Part shown: one piece after another, positions 33,562 through 44,329 of the stretch
Numbering within the stretch: position 1 is the stretch's first letter
How the letters are laid out: each line of letters starts with the position of its first letter
From: Kingdonia uniflora
Lineage: Eukaryota; Streptophyta; Magnoliopsida; Ranunculales; Circaeasteraceae
Direction of reading: 5' to 3'
DNA length: 64,000 nt
NCBI GenBank assembly: GCA_014058105.1
Contig: JACGCM010002671.1
Span: 806,001 to 870,000 of the forward strand
Notes under the pieces: model-generated
Database searches by the model: none
The model's input: the letters and a program-made list of their open reading frames with translations, nothing else
What the model was told of the DNA's origin: nothing
Translations under genes and position numbers: made by a program

Positions 33562-34070
33562 AAGTATCGAGAAGACTTTGGTTTGGTCTTGAATGTGGGC
33601 ATGTTTTTGGAGACTTTTGCATAACATGTCATCGATATAGACTATGACCGACTTGCCAAAGAAAGGTTTGAACATGTTGGTAACAAGATGTTGGTAAGTG
33701 GTGCCCACATTTTTAAGGTGGAAGGAGATGACGTTAAAGTAGTATTGGTCTTGTTCGGTAATAAAAGAACTTTTAAGTTAATCCTCGGGGAGAAAGGGTA
33801 CCTGATTGTAATCCGAAGCCGCGATCATCATCGATAATCGTTTATGACCAGGTGTGGCATCCAGAAGCACTGAAATGATCAAGATAGGAAAAATGTCCTT
33901 CGGTGTATGCTTATTGTGGTCAATGAAGCCGATGTAGATTAGGATCATACCATTCTTTTTGGGGACAACAATAATGTTCGAAATTTAATCGGCGTACTTG
34001 ACTTCTCTGATAAAACCTGCGGCTAGGAGTTTGTCGACTTCGAGGTTTACAGTTTCTCAAAGTTGTGGGG
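33562..34070 (-). pseudogene. B reverse transcriptase, N-terminal half
   Basis: Minus-strand reading gives LRETVNLEV.KLLAAGFIREVKYAD-like sequence, VVPKKNGMI and an intact VYIDDMLCKS (about 33655-33625), ending at FSIL just before the 3' LTR. CQFG and all later domains are absent. The open frame runs on into the LTR (33632-33081), which is a chance read-through created by the deletion. Stops lie at about 33990 and 33780. Confidence 0.8.
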
Positions 34071-34413
34071 CTAACATACACTTCTTCTGCTTTGCGGTGG
34101 TAGAGTGAGGGACAAGGTTAAGTCGATGGCAGGATAAGTTGGGGTCGACGATGAGCATCTCGTGGAAGGTCCAGGCAAAGACATCTTTATTTTCTCAAAG
34201 AATAATGTTAAACTCGAGACGTTCTGCCTAATCCAAAAAACTACTGATGAATGTACCTCAGCCAGGACCGTCGTGCTCGATGTATACAATGGGTTCAACG
34301 GGTGTGGTAGAAGGGTTCGATGGTGTGGGGAGTGCAAGAAGCATTGATTGCTATGGTTTCTCAAGTTTTCTTGTAAGATCGATCTCAGGGTGCTCGTATG
34401 AGCGAGCGAGGCA

Positions 34414-34782
34414 TTAAGAGCGTTTCATGTTCCACGTCCCACAAGGGATAGTAAAATGAAGCGTTTGGTGGCAAGTCGAAGGTATGGCTTTCATGACATG
34501 GAACCAGTCGCGCCCAAGAATGCCCAGGTACTCAGATTTCTTATCGATGACAAGAAAACAAGTGTGGAGGGTAACTGGTCTTATAGTGATAGGGAGACTA
34601 ATGCGACCAACAGCGACTGCGATCGCGCCATTAAAGCCCTTGAGTTTGACATTAGCCGAGGTGATGAGGTCAGTTTTTTGCATGGCTTGAACAGTCTGGT
34701 AGAATAGTACGTCAGCTGCATTGCCTGTGTCAATGAGCATGGTATGAAGGATGAGGTGTTTGACCTTAATCATAATGACCAA
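34414..34782 (-). pseudogene. B protease, open frame
   Basis: An uninterrupted 122-residue frame: HTMLIDTGNAADVLFYQT with the catalytic D-T-G, then KGFNGAIAVAVGRISLPITI, VIDKKSEYLGILGRDW and STCHQTLHF. This is a complete retropepsin-like core, the best kept protease in the window. Upstream and downstream parts of the polyprotein are broken, so it is counted as a pseudogene. It normally cuts the gag-pol polyprotein. Confidence 0.8.
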
Positions 34783-35099
34783 GGGGTCGAAATGGGGGAA
34801 GTGGACATGAGAAGTATCACAATCGATGAAGGATATACCTTCAGGTCAAGGGCATTGGCTAGATTTTGGTAGAAGGATGGGAAGCTTCTCTTGATAGGTA
34901 AGCTTACAACACTCTTCCACTTGTTTGCATTTTCTTTGAGTATAACCACTGCCGATGTTGCTAACTTTGATAAGGTGTAGTTGAAAAATGTGTCCTCGGC
35001 TGGGTCAGCAGCTGAGGCTAGTTGAGGCGTGAGATACGACCCATCGAGGTATCTGAGAAGATCGGCGATATATCGATGTAGACGACCTGCTTTAAAGAT

Positions 35100-35960
35100 C
35101 ATCTCTTGAGAACGTTGAAGAGCATAGCATTTATTGGTACCGTGGAAGTTGCACATATGATTTGGGCAGCAAGGCTCGTCTTTCTTGACCTCGATAGGGT
35201 AGGGGGTACGCCAGATAGGGTCAGCCTAAATTTGTGGGAGAAGGGTACTGATGGGAACAAAGAGCTTGGAAAGGACCGACTTGGGTCATTTTTTGTGGGC
35301 CTCAGTAGAGGTATCATCAGAGTGAGGACATTTGCGGCTCTCGGTCTCCTGTGAGACGGGAGCGATAATGGGTGTAGAAGGTTGTCGAGGTCTGTTATGT
35401 TGGTGCTCGAAGCTTACCCCTGACGATTAGATTCGCGAAGGCGTTCGGGGTCGATGTATCCGTTAACCTTAGATAACATATCCTCAAGGGCTCGTGGTTT
35501 ATGAAGTACGATGTACTCCTTAACATGACTGTGATTTGGTAGAGCATTAGAATACGCAAGGATAGCATTCGCACAGTCGAGGTTTTCGACATTGCCCGAC
35601 TCATCGAGAAGCCCTAGGTGAAAGTTTTAAGCGTTTCATTGCGGGATTTGCGGAAGTTGAAGAGAGCGTCACCTCAGACCTCATGGTCTTTGTTAAAGGC
35701 AAACTGGGCAATTAAAAGGCTGGACAATTGTTTAAAGCTTTGGATAGAGCCGTTAGGGAGGCTGTGGTACCATTTGAGGGGGCTATAAGTTAAACTGGAG
35801 GGAAACATTCGACACTGGATATGGTCGGCTGTGGAATACAGACTCAAGGCATTTGGGAATTTAAGGACATGAGATTGAGGGTCGGTGTTGCAGTATTTGC
35901 TGATTTTAGGGGTATGGAAATTTTGAGGTACCTCGACCGTGAGAAGTTTTGGGCACATAG
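35100..35960 (-). pseudogene. B gag capsid and zinc knuckle
   Basis: Capsid start at 35958: VEVPQNFHTPKISKYCNTDP, then RMFPSSLTYSPLKWYHSLPN, SFKQLSSLLIAQFAF, and PLRICYLRLT-like shifted frames through the VNGYIDPE region (about 35440). A knuckle-like stretch with CNFHGTNKCYAL lies near 35155-35110. Shifts occur near 35600 and 35690. Closely related to A and C. Confidence 0.8.
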
Positions 35961-36684
35961 GGTTGTTTAACCGACTACACGAGTTTGGTGTGGGGCTCGC
36001 ACAAACACGAATAGTGGGGCATATTTTCTGATCGAGTTCCTGCTTAGTAAGGAATTTAGGATGTGGAGGTGATCATTTTGGTCAAGGGGGAAGAAGTCAA
36101 AGATTCAGAGTGTGTTCAGCACTGTGCTCCCCGAGATATTCTCGAACAGGGGCGGCGTTAGGGGTATCATTTAGTTCGAAGAGTGGAGTCGGAAGAATCT
36201 GCCGTGGGGTGTACACTAAGGTGGATTGAACCAGTAGGGAAAATGGTGGGAGCGCCCTCGGTACCAAGGTGGACCGGGAGAGCTTCAACTTGAGGGTAGG
36301 GCCCAAGGCGAGTATAGGCTAAAACGTGAGAAGGGGCAGGTGCCCAGGATCGCAGAGGAGCGTCCTGGGTATGAACCTGCAAAAGCACTCAGGCTGATGG
36401 CGCAGTTCATCGAGGGCACAATGTTGGCTCTCGTTTTCATCGAAACGGCACAGCCGTTCAGCCTCAAGCTTGTTGTGTCGGTTTTCACTTTTAAGGCACA
36501 ACTTATTGGCCTGGCGCTCTTCGGCTTGGGCAAAGTACTGACTGATGAGTGTCAGTTGGGCAGCTTTGCCATCGGTAGAGGTTTCAATGGCAGAAGTGGA
36601 GCGATGGATGGGGGCTATTTTGTATAGTTATGAGGGGTAGAAAGAGGAAGAGAAAGGAAGTGAAGGAAGTTGGGTAGGGTGGGT
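35961..36684 (-). other. B gag leader
   Basis: The same Pro/Ser-rich and charged leader as in A and C, with frame changes (for example around 36533-36097). No start is assignable. The plus-strand ORF at 36340-36627 is a shadow. Confidence 0.45.
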
Positions 36685-36702
36685 ATAACACATATGGCGT
36701 CA
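36685..36702 (-). other. B primer-binding site
   Basis: Minus strand TGACGCCATATGTGTTAT, a decayed TGGCGCCGTCTGTG. It lies two bases from the LTR end CCCCTACA. Confidence 0.75.
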
Positions 36703-36704
36703 AA

Positions 36705-37479
36705 TGTAGGGGCCAAGTTTCGTATGAGGGGAAGCTGGCTCTTACACCAAGGGGTTAATCTTCGACTACGGGTTTACAAGCATATATATAGCAATAATAA
36801 TAAATACTACTAAGGCAATATACTTGCGTGGAGGCCTAAAATGGGTTACTCCACGACCTCTAGTGAGGATTTTAAGGAGAAATGATATTTATCGAGTTAG
36901 TCGAGGGATCGAGGAGTAGATTGTTATAGGGTATTTGAAGGTAATCTTATAAGGCTTTGCGGGAGAGATTTTCTAACCCTGCTATAGTGCCTCTTCCCTC
37001 CTATTTTTAGAATATAAAATGGGTTGAGTAACCATGCGAGGTCAAGTTACATGTATGCCCTCTGGGGACAACTGACTTATACCCAGAGTCGGTTCTGACA
37101 TTGTAGTTGTTGGGTCTGACACTGTATCTTCTTATAATGTAATTGTTGGTTCTGGTATTGTAGTTGCTAGTTTTGGCACTGTAGTTGTGAAGCGGCTTAT
37201 TTCTCTAATAGATCTGGTGAGCTGGTTGTCTGATGTGTCTGACTTTGACAATATATGTCTATTGTTGAAGTATTTCTGAGATGGGTACTATGTTCTGGCG
37301 CTGCTCATCTTTCTTGGAGTATGGTAGTTGACTTCGATGATTCCTTCGAGTGTTTGATTAGTCTCGAAAGGATTCGGGGACTTAATTACTGTCATGTTGG
37401 GCTTTGAGTCTCTAGGTAGGCTTTGATATAGCCTTCAAGTACTCGACTGGTGTTGGAAGGCTGCGAGTAGGCTATTACA
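36705..37479 (-). repeat. B 5' LTR
   Basis: Plus strand TGTAGGGGCCAAG...GGCTATTACA, aligned along its length with the 3' LTR at 32805-33557. GCATT follows. Confidence 0.88.
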
Positions 37480-37620
37480 GCATTCAAAAAATATCATTCT
37501 TGTTGAATTTAACACTTTGCATAATTTACTACATATATGCATCACCAATTTAAAAAAAAAACTTTCTTCAGAAACAAAAATTCATCTTTCAAAACATCGC
37601 ATAATTAAAATTGTTCAGGT
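37480..37620 (+). other. Short piece of E between B and C
   Basis: A 141 bp AT-rich piece between the right end of B and the left end of C. By position it belongs to the E spacer between integrase and the antisense genes. It ends CAGGT, the left target duplication of C. Confidence 0.6.
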
Positions 37621-38384
37621 TGTAGGGGCCTAACTTTACAAGGAGGGGAAGTTGGCTCTTGCACCACGGGATTTATCTACTATCAGAGGATTCAAGCATA
37701 TAATCAATAATATTCAAAGCTTACTAACAATATACTTGCGTGGAGGCCTAGAATGAGACACTCTACGACCTCTGATTTGGATTTTTAAGAGATTTCATAT
37801 TATTGTCGTGTAGTCGAAGGTTCGAGTCCTGGGTAATTTACAGAGAGATCGAAGGTAAACTGCAGGGGTTCTGGGGAGAGGTTTTGTAACCCCTCTATGG
37901 CTCCCCCTCTCTCATCTTTATAAAATATAGGAAGGGCTGAGTCTCCATAGGAGGTCAAATTACATATGTACCCTCCGAGTTCCCCTCTGAGTTCCCTCTG
38001 GGTATCAGGCGGGTATCCCATAGTTGGTGTTGACGCTGTAAATATTGGGTCTGACACTATGCTCTGGCACTATAGCCGTTGTTGGTTCTATCATTAAAGC
38101 TGTCAGGACCAATAACGCCGCCATTCTTGTCTGGTGAGATGGTTGTCAGACATGTCTGCCTTCGACCACGTATGAATTTGGTCAAAGTGTTTCTAATGCT
38201 AATGTGGAGTTCATGTGCTGACGGATCTGTCTTTATCTACAAGGCTTCGTCTTTGGGGCTTCATCTTCGGGTAGTCTTGGAAGGCTTGTTTACGGATTGA
38301 ATGGGCTTCGAGGTATTCATGTAGGCTTTGATGTAGCCTCCAAGTGTTCGACTGGAGCTAGAAGGCTACGAGTAGGCTACTACA
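37621..38384 (-). repeat. C 3' LTR
   Basis: Plus strand TGTAGGGGCCTAAC...GGCTACTACA. The PPT abuts it. U3 holds the perfect palindrome CAGACATGTCTG (38147-38158), then a partly decayed hairpin CTTCGACCACGTATGAATTT to GGTCAAAG (38160-38187). Confidence 0.9.
38147..38158 (-). promoter_or_regulatory. ACATGT palindrome in C U3
   Basis: CAGACATGTCTG, a perfect 12 bp palindrome. Copies are found in B (TCTGACATGTCTGA), in the other C LTR and in D, always just beside the U3 hairpin. It is related to CTGACATGTCAG upstream of A aORF2. Confidence 0.5.
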
Positions 38385-38397
38385 TTCGCCCCCTCTC
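38385..38397 (-). other. C polypurine tract
   Basis: Minus strand GAGAGGGGGCGAA directly before the LTR, identical to that of A. Confidence 0.8.
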
Positions 38398-38562
38398 AGT
38401 GAGGGTCTCAGAAATTGGTGTAGAGGCGTTTGCTGAGAAAAACTATTGGTTGTTAGAAGTCGAACGATTGACTGAGGCATATTTGATTTCCAAGGAAGGT
38501 AATAAAGGAGGGCAATTACGAAGTTATGGTGATTACAGAGTAATAAATGCCGTTAATGAAGC

Positions 38563-38570
38563 CATAAATA
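38563..38570 (+). promoter_or_regulatory. TATA box of C aORF1a
   Basis: CATAAATA on the plus strand, 70 bp before the aORF1a start codon. Confidence 0.5.
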
Positions 38571-38639
38571 GGGCTTTTGAGGGGTACCACTGTATACTCT
38601 TCGTCTTCACTTTCTTTCTTTACTTTCTGTAAAATCAAA

Positions 38640-38984
38640 ATGGATACCACTCCCAATACACGCTATCAGAGAAGGATGGGTTTCGCCAGAGACTGTCGCG
38701 TAGAATAGAAAATGGTTGAACTAAAAATGAAGTTCTTTGGGGATAAGGAACTCAATTGGGATATGCCAGACCTGGTGGAGGTAGAGCCTGAGGAGTCGAT
38801 CAACAGGTACTCCTATATGTACTTGTGGGGAATATTGTGGTGGAGGTTCGCAGCAACTGAAGAACGTTACCTCTTCCTGTCAGGTTTAGTCGAATGTATT
38901 GTTCAGGAAGAAGATCAGTTGGTGGAGGAGCAAGGATCGACAGGAGGATCTAGATCGTCTGAAAATAGGGCAGGTTCTTCATAA
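38640..38984 (+). pseudogene. C antisense gene aORF1, copy a
   Basis: Starts MDTTPNTRYQRRMGFARD. One in-frame stop (TAG at 38706) is followed by KMVELKMKFFGDKELNWDMP, DLVEVEPEESI, YMYLWGILWW, AATEERYLFLSGLVECIV and a Gly/Ser-rich end. Apart from that stop the frame is open for about 114 codons. The F copy at 59503 lacks the stop. It is paralogous to copy b about 930 bp downstream: both share KxFGDxxLxWxMPDLxxxE. No known domain is recognised. Possibly cytosolic or nuclear; no signal peptide or membrane segment is seen. Confidence 0.6.
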
Positions 38985-39487
38985 GAGGATGGAAGGGTGG
39001 TGGTGGTGATAGGTTTTGTTATTTTTTGTATTGCTATATTTGAAGGTTTCTATTTCTGTTGTTATTTTAGCTGATGTTTGTAGATTTTCCACTTCTTCCA
39101 TACCGTCCTCTTATTTGAACATCCAATCTTCGAAAGGTAAACAGTAGAAATAACTATTTTTGAGGGGGAAAGTGCTTATAATTGTCATAATTATTGAAGA
39201 CATTAATGAATATTCATCCTGGAGTCAATAATTGAATCTGAATTCTTAAAACTTCGATGTGTACATTGAAAGAGTTGTGGGGAAATATCATAGAGGGGTT
39301 AAAGGTTTGAGGCTGGGGATGTATCGTGTGTAAAATCTTAGAAATAGGTGTAAGGTGCGCATGCTGATGAAATGGTTGCGTTTGGGAAGGTGAAAAGGTT
39401 TGACTGTTAAGATTTCAAGGGAAACGTTTAAAGACTGTGATAAATGCGATTCTGATTAAGAAGGGTTTAAATGTGCCTATTTTTAAG
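38985..39487. other. Spacer between aORF1a and aORF1b in C
   Basis: No gene. T-rich sequence after the aORF1a stop looks like a 3' untranslated region. The part near 39280-39480 is probably the upstream region of aORF1b. Confidence 0.4.
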
Positions 39488-39493
39488 TATAAG
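39488..39493 (+). promoter_or_regulatory. TATA-like box of C aORF1b
   Basis: GTATAAGTAGG on the plus strand, about 85 bp before the first homologous codon of aORF1b. Confidence 0.4.
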
Positions 39494-39572
39494 TAGGATA
39501 TTTTTAGGAGAGCTTCACACATTTGTTCCTTCTTCTCCGAGTAAAATGTATGCGTCTTTATCCTAAAGCAAC

Positions 39573-39884
39573 GAAAATGCTCCTAACACCAAGTACCAGA
39601 ACCGGGTGGCGGCAAGGGTCCTTCGTATATGGGAGAAGACACTCAAACAGAAGCTGAGGTATTTTGGCGATCGAGGCCTGGATTGGGTTATGCCAGATTT
39701 GTCTGAAGTGGAGTTAGGGGAACCTATTAGTGGGATGCCCTATGCGTACCCTTGGAGGGTGCTGCAAATGATGGGCCCACTTTTTGACGACCGATTGGCC
39801 TTCCTTGAGTCTTTGGCAAAGGAGGTGGTGGACAAGGAAGATACCGAGGCTGAGTCTTCGAAGAACTGTCCCTTCTGTAAATAG
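39573..39884 (+). pseudogene. C antisense gene aORF1, copy b
   Basis: Open from the homologous start to the stop, but the start codon itself seems lost (ACGAAAATG in place of an ATG-GAA form). It reads ENAPNTKYQNRVAARVLRIW, then KLRYFGDRGLDWVMPDLSEV, ELGEPISGMPYAYPWRVLQM, MGPLFDDRLAFLESLAKEVV and the tail EDTEAESSKNCPFCK. It matches A 6295-6620 and F 60415-60745 along its length. Two Cys near the end (CPFC) could bind a metal, or may be chance. A paralogue of copy a. Confidence 0.6.
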
Positions 39885-40545
39885 GGGCTGCTTTATTGTG
39901 GAAGAATAGGACGGTAGGAGTGTTTGTAGTTTTTTTTATTGTTGATTATTTTCTTCTGTATTTTGGTGTACGGGCGTCTGCCTGAATGAACTTGACAATT
40001 TATGCGGTGACTGTCGAAGTGAGATACAGAACTTTCTTTGTGTAAGTAGGACAAGTATAATACTTAAAGGTGATTTAGGCGCGAAAATAGTTTACTCGAG
40101 ACATGCATTATTGGCATGTTTTGAATTCAAATATCAGGTTATCTGAGGGCTAATATTCAAGAGGTGATGTAAACGATTATTCGAGGATGAGAGGAGAGAA
40201 TTTTGAAGGTCGATCGGCTTCGATTGGCAAAACAAATAGTCCAAACAGCTGGCATGTCAGAAACTGCATGGAGCCTAGGGCATAGTGTCTTGCGGGCATC
40301 ATGATGTTTCTTTGGAGTACGGAAAAAAGTTAATTTGATGAAAGGATATGATTTGACGGCTTCGAGTGGGGATCAGAATGTTCGAGTTGTTTCATGTATA
40401 TAAAATTGTGTGAATGTGCGTGTGAGACACGCACGTGAGGTAATGGAGGGTAAATTCGACAAAACACATCTTAGCCAAAAAGTAGGGGTAGTGGTAATGA
40501 TAGCGGATTTGGGAATCGAGGCAGTTTTTTGGTATTCCGAGGAGG
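39885..40545. other. C spacer upstream of aORF2
   Basis: No gene. It aligns in part with A 6621-7345, including the CTGGCATGTCAG palindrome relic at 40249-40260 and a CATCATGATGTTTCTTTGG stretch at about 40297-40315. Probably the promoter region of aORF2. Confidence 0.45.
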
Positions 40546-40555
40546 TATATATATT
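40546..40555 (+). promoter_or_regulatory. TATA box of C aORF2
   Basis: TATATATATT on the plus strand, before the non-coding first exon of aORF2, at the same place as in A and F. Confidence 0.45.
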
Positions 40556-40579
40556 GGTGAGAGCATAATTACTATTTCC

Positions 40580-41695
40580 GGTTACCCACTTATAGAAAAA
40601 CTAGGGAGTAAGAGAAAGAGAACGTATGCCATTATTCCATAGAGCTTGGTAATTGTTGTGGGGTCGTCTGAATTGCTGAAAGGAAGGAAAGATACTCTGC
40701 TCAAATAGGTATGTCCTCTTACTTCTGTCTTGTTGCTTCATCTTCTATTTCTGTATGTGGAGTTCATATTAGGGTAGAGGCTGCTAGTGTTTTAAGTTGT
40801 GATGATATGACCAAGAACTGAGGGAAACCATGTATCTGCGGGTCTAGCCTTTTGAGATTCTGAGGGTAATGATGGTGTAGCGGGGATTAGAGTCAAATAT
40901 TCGACTATGATGTTATTGATTGGAGAGGGTGAGTTAAAATAAGTTATTGACACATAATAGTCGAATATATCGGTCTGATTACGTGCCTCTTCTTCTGTAG
41001 GATTAGATGCGTATCCGTCGATCTTTGAAACTGAGGCTAATAGATGAGGAGATCAAAGAAAATGAGGTTATTTTATCTGGTCATGCTCTGATGGGTGAGA
41101 GCAGCGACGTAGAAGAATTAGATATTGCAAAAGACGTCCCACAATGAAGTAGTTAAAGCTGGCGATTATCAATCTAGAGCCTGCTCGAGGGACCGAACCA
41201 TCGTTGGCCTTAGAAATTGGTGTTTTGAAGTGAGATTAGGGGACTATCAGGGTTAAAAGCTAGAGGAGGCTCAAAGCTCAATGGTACACCCATACACAAG
41301 TTCTAAAGGCAAAACTGGCTGAGAAGGATAGGGTTATTGCAGAATAGAAGAAAACCCTTCAAGGGCAGTTTGATGATGAATGTGAGACTAATGTCAAGCT
41401 TAAGGAGTTCATTGAAGATTTGGGGTATGATCCCAAAACTTTACAACGGTTGCCCATTACCAATGATCCTATTGCTGACGATGTTGTTCAGACAGAGGTT
41501 GCAGAAGTAAATATTGCTGGTGTGAGTGTAAGAGTGAGAAATGACGCGGAGACTCCTGTGGTAGATAGAGTTGCTGCTGATACTGCGACCGTAGGGGTCG
41601 TGGGTGCTTCTGGATCGAACCCTTCTACTGAAGGTACTGGGGGTATTGGTGAAGAGGAAACTGTAGGAGGAGATGGTGTCGCCACTCCGATATGA
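40580..41695 (+). pseudogene. C antisense gene aORF2, middle deleted
   Basis: Exon 1 (non-coding) ends at 40708. Intron 40709-41000 has GTATGT and CTTCTGTAG ends. Start ATG is at 41007: MRIRRSLKLRLIDEEIKENE, GESSDVEELDIAKDVP, then a stop. From about 41150 the sequence jumps to the C-terminal part seen in A and F: a coiled coil and the block LKEFIEDLGYDPKTLQRLP, then an acidic, Val/Ala/Thr-rich tail ending GVATPI. The Transposase_28-like region and introns 2 and 3 are missing, so about 1.4 kb was lost. Function unknown. Confidence 0.6.
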
Positions 41696-42033
41696 GGTAT
41701 TGTATTGGGCTTGCCAAACTATTTTTCTGATCTTTCTGTTGTGTTGTAATATTTGAGCAATGTTGAGCTTTCTTCGTACTTGAGTTATGAACTTGTGATT
41801 ATTTTGAATTGATGACGTACTGAAACTTGTTTGTGTTGAGATTGATTTGTACTGAATTGTTGTGCTAAAATCCTGATGTATGCTCTGAACTTGGTTTGAA
41901 TTGATTTGTGTTGAACTTGATTCTCTGATATATGTTATACTGAAACTTCTTGTATACAGTAGAGTTGTTGAAATTATTATCTACTTGTATCTGCGTATGC
42001 TGTAAATGTAAAATGCTTTAGAATTGTCGAACC

Positions 42034-42895
42034 CTGAAAAGCTTCGAGATGGTTCCCTGAGTATCAGTCAAGAGATGAACGTGACACATGGGTGGGACCA
42101 AGAATTTAACTAGGCTTCGAAGGCCTCAGCCTGGTCGAAGTAGAACGTGGTCACCCCTAATACATTCCCAAGGGTCCGGTCTCTCGACCATTCGTGCCCC
42201 CCAAGTTTGCTCGAATATTGGGGATTTGAAAATTTTCAAGGTCGCCTCAAGTATTAGTCAGGCCGAAGGGTTGATAAGATACTTAGGGTAAACCTAGAAA
42301 TTCACTAAACTTTGAAAGCCTGAGCCTGATCAAAGTAGAGCGTGTTCGCCCCCAATACATTCTCGAGGGTCTGGTCTCTCGACCATTCGTGCCCCTTGAT
42401 TCTGCTCGAATATTAGAGAATTAAAAATTTTCAAGGTCGCCCCCAAGTATCAGTTGGGTTGAAGGGTTGACACGATACTAAGGGTAAACCAAGAAATTCA
42501 CTGGACTTCGAAGGCCCGAACCTGATCGAAGTAGAACGTGTTCGCCCCCAATGCATTCTCGAGGGTCCGGTCTCTCGACCATTCGTACCACCCGAGTTTG
42601 CTCAAATATTGGAGACTTGAAAATTTTCAAGGTCACCCCCAAGTATCAGTCGGGTCGAAGGGTTGACACGATACTTAGGGTAAGCAAAGAAATTTACCAG
42701 ACTTCGAAGGACTGAGCCTGATGGAAGTAAAACATATTCACCCCCAATGTATTCTTGAAGGTCTGGTCTCTCAACCATTCGTGCCCCCCGAGTTTGCTCG
42801 AATATTGGAGACTTGAAAAATTTCAAGGTCACCCCCAAGTATTATTTGGGTCAAAAGGTTGACGTGATACTTAGTGTAAACCAAGAAATTCATTG
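42034..42895. repeat. C tandem repeats of about 196 bp
   Basis: Five units begin near 42034, 42225, 42420, 42616 and 42812, with the last one partial. Blocks: ATTTTCAAGGTCGCCCC, CAAGTATCAGTC, TCGAAGGGTTGAC, GAGGGTCCGGTCTCTCGACC, CCCGAGTTTGCTCGAATATT. Homologous to A 10285-11000. Spacing is more regular than in A. Confidence 0.85.
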
Positions 42896-42939
42896 GAAAA
42901 CAAGAGACGAAGATCAAAGGAAAAGATGCTCATTGATTA

Positions 42940-44000
42940 TAATGTATTTATATCAGTGGAACAAGGTGAGGGTAGTGACCTGTTGTATGATACTAACTGC
43001 ATTGTATTCCATGGATTTGGTAGAGGCTCTTCGTCTTCTGTCATCAGGAAATATGAACCCTTATCGGCTTTATCGTAAACGACATAAGGCCCTTCCCAGG
43101 ATTTGGCTAACTTGCCGACATTTTATGGCTTCAAAGACTGTGTGACACGTCGAAGTACAAGATCTCCAATGTTGAAACTTTGTGGTCGAACTCGCTTGTT
43201 ATATGACTTCTGGAAGGATAGATGGCAACGGCCAAGGTTTGCGATGGCTCAGTCTCTGGTTTCATCGATCCATAGTATATTACATCCGAGTTCAAACTCA
43301 TTATCTTCGTCTGAGAGGTTAGGATCTCGTTTGGGTACATTGAATTGAGTAAGGAGTACTTCTTCATTACCGTAGGCTAGGAGAAAAGAGGTGCAGCCCG
43401 TTGCTTTTCTTGGTGTTGTTCGATAGGCCCAGAGGACATGCTGTAATTCCTGAACCCATCGTCCTTCCTTTGCATCGACACACTTCATGAGACCATCGAC
43501 TATAGTTTTATTGATTGCTTCGATATCATAATTTCCTTGGGGGTAATAAGGTGTTTAGGGTGAGAGGATGATGCCGTACTTCTTGAGGAAATTTCTGAGT
43601 TTGTTCCCGATGAATTGTGGACCATTGCCACAGCGAATCATATGAGGGCAGCTGAAGCGTGTAAAGATATTTTCCCATAAAAATTTGATGACTTCTTCTT
43701 CTCTAGTTCGACACAACGGTACGGCTTCGACCCATTTGGTAAAGCAATCTGATACAATAAGTATATTCTCTCGGCTACCTGAAGCTTTAGGAAAGGGTCC
43801 CACAAGGTCGATAGTCATTATTTGAATGGCCAAGGGACTCTACTACAGTGGATGTCTCGCGAAGGGCTGTGGATGTCATGGGCGCGACGTTGGTATTTGT
43901 CACAGTGTTTGATGTCTTCGGTTTGCTTCTTCATATTGGGCCAGAATAATCCTTGGGAGATGGCCCAAAGGGTCATAGATCGACCAGCGGTATGAGGGTC
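42940..44000 (-). pseudogene. C integrase
   Basis: Zinc-binding part near 43980-43860, core at 43833-43250, C-terminal part down to 42940. The core has VSDCFTKW (first Asp), but the second Asp is Gly (RCGNGPQF). The third, Glu, remains (DIEAINKTIVDGL). A stop at about 43556 separates the two core halves. The C-terminal part includes W.GTYVVY-like and NPWNTMQL-like blocks in broken frames. A and C lost different catalytic residues. Confidence 0.85.
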
Positions 44001-44329
44001 GCAGGTACCTTCGTGGAGTTCGGCAAAAATTAAAGAAGCTTCATTTTATGAAATACATTGAAGGAGGACGCCATTTAGGGATTTGAAATGTAACTTGCAT
44101 TTGAGAATGGTGTATCTGCAGCAGTTTTCTAATAATGACCTTTCAGCTTTGGGATCATCTAAGAGAATAACACTGTTGAAGTAATCTAAGAATGGTGCTC
44201 GCCAATCGTCTGGATCGAGACTCATGTCCCCAGTATTGATGGCATTGACTTCCATCTGGTAGATACTTGGGCATTCGAGTACTTCGATATGGAGATTTTG
44301 GGATTCAGATTGGCCAAACATAGTTCCTA

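Larger units (their letters stand above)
32805..37479 (-). mobile_element. Element B: internally deleted relative of A
   Basis: Minus-strand element of 4.7 kb nested in E. Its LTRs are 32805-33557 and 36705-37479. It keeps PBS, gag, protease and the first half of reverse transcriptase, then jumps straight to the 3' LTR with only TTCG of the PPT left. RNase H domains, integrase, repeats and antisense genes are gone, about 7.5 kb compared with A. Flanking bases ATATT (32800-32804) and GCATT (37480-37484) differ by two transitions, so they fit a decayed target duplication. Confidence 0.88.

Noticed and set aside
33081..33632. 183-residue minus-strand ORF spanning the B 3' LTR and reverse transcriptase
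   Set aside because: It is a chance read-through made by the deletion that joins the reverse transcriptase to the LTR. Only its first 25 residues are protein-like.
34456..34707. Plus-strand ORFs over the B protease (34456-34707 and 34484-34690)
   Set aside because: Mirror frames of the open protease on the other strand.
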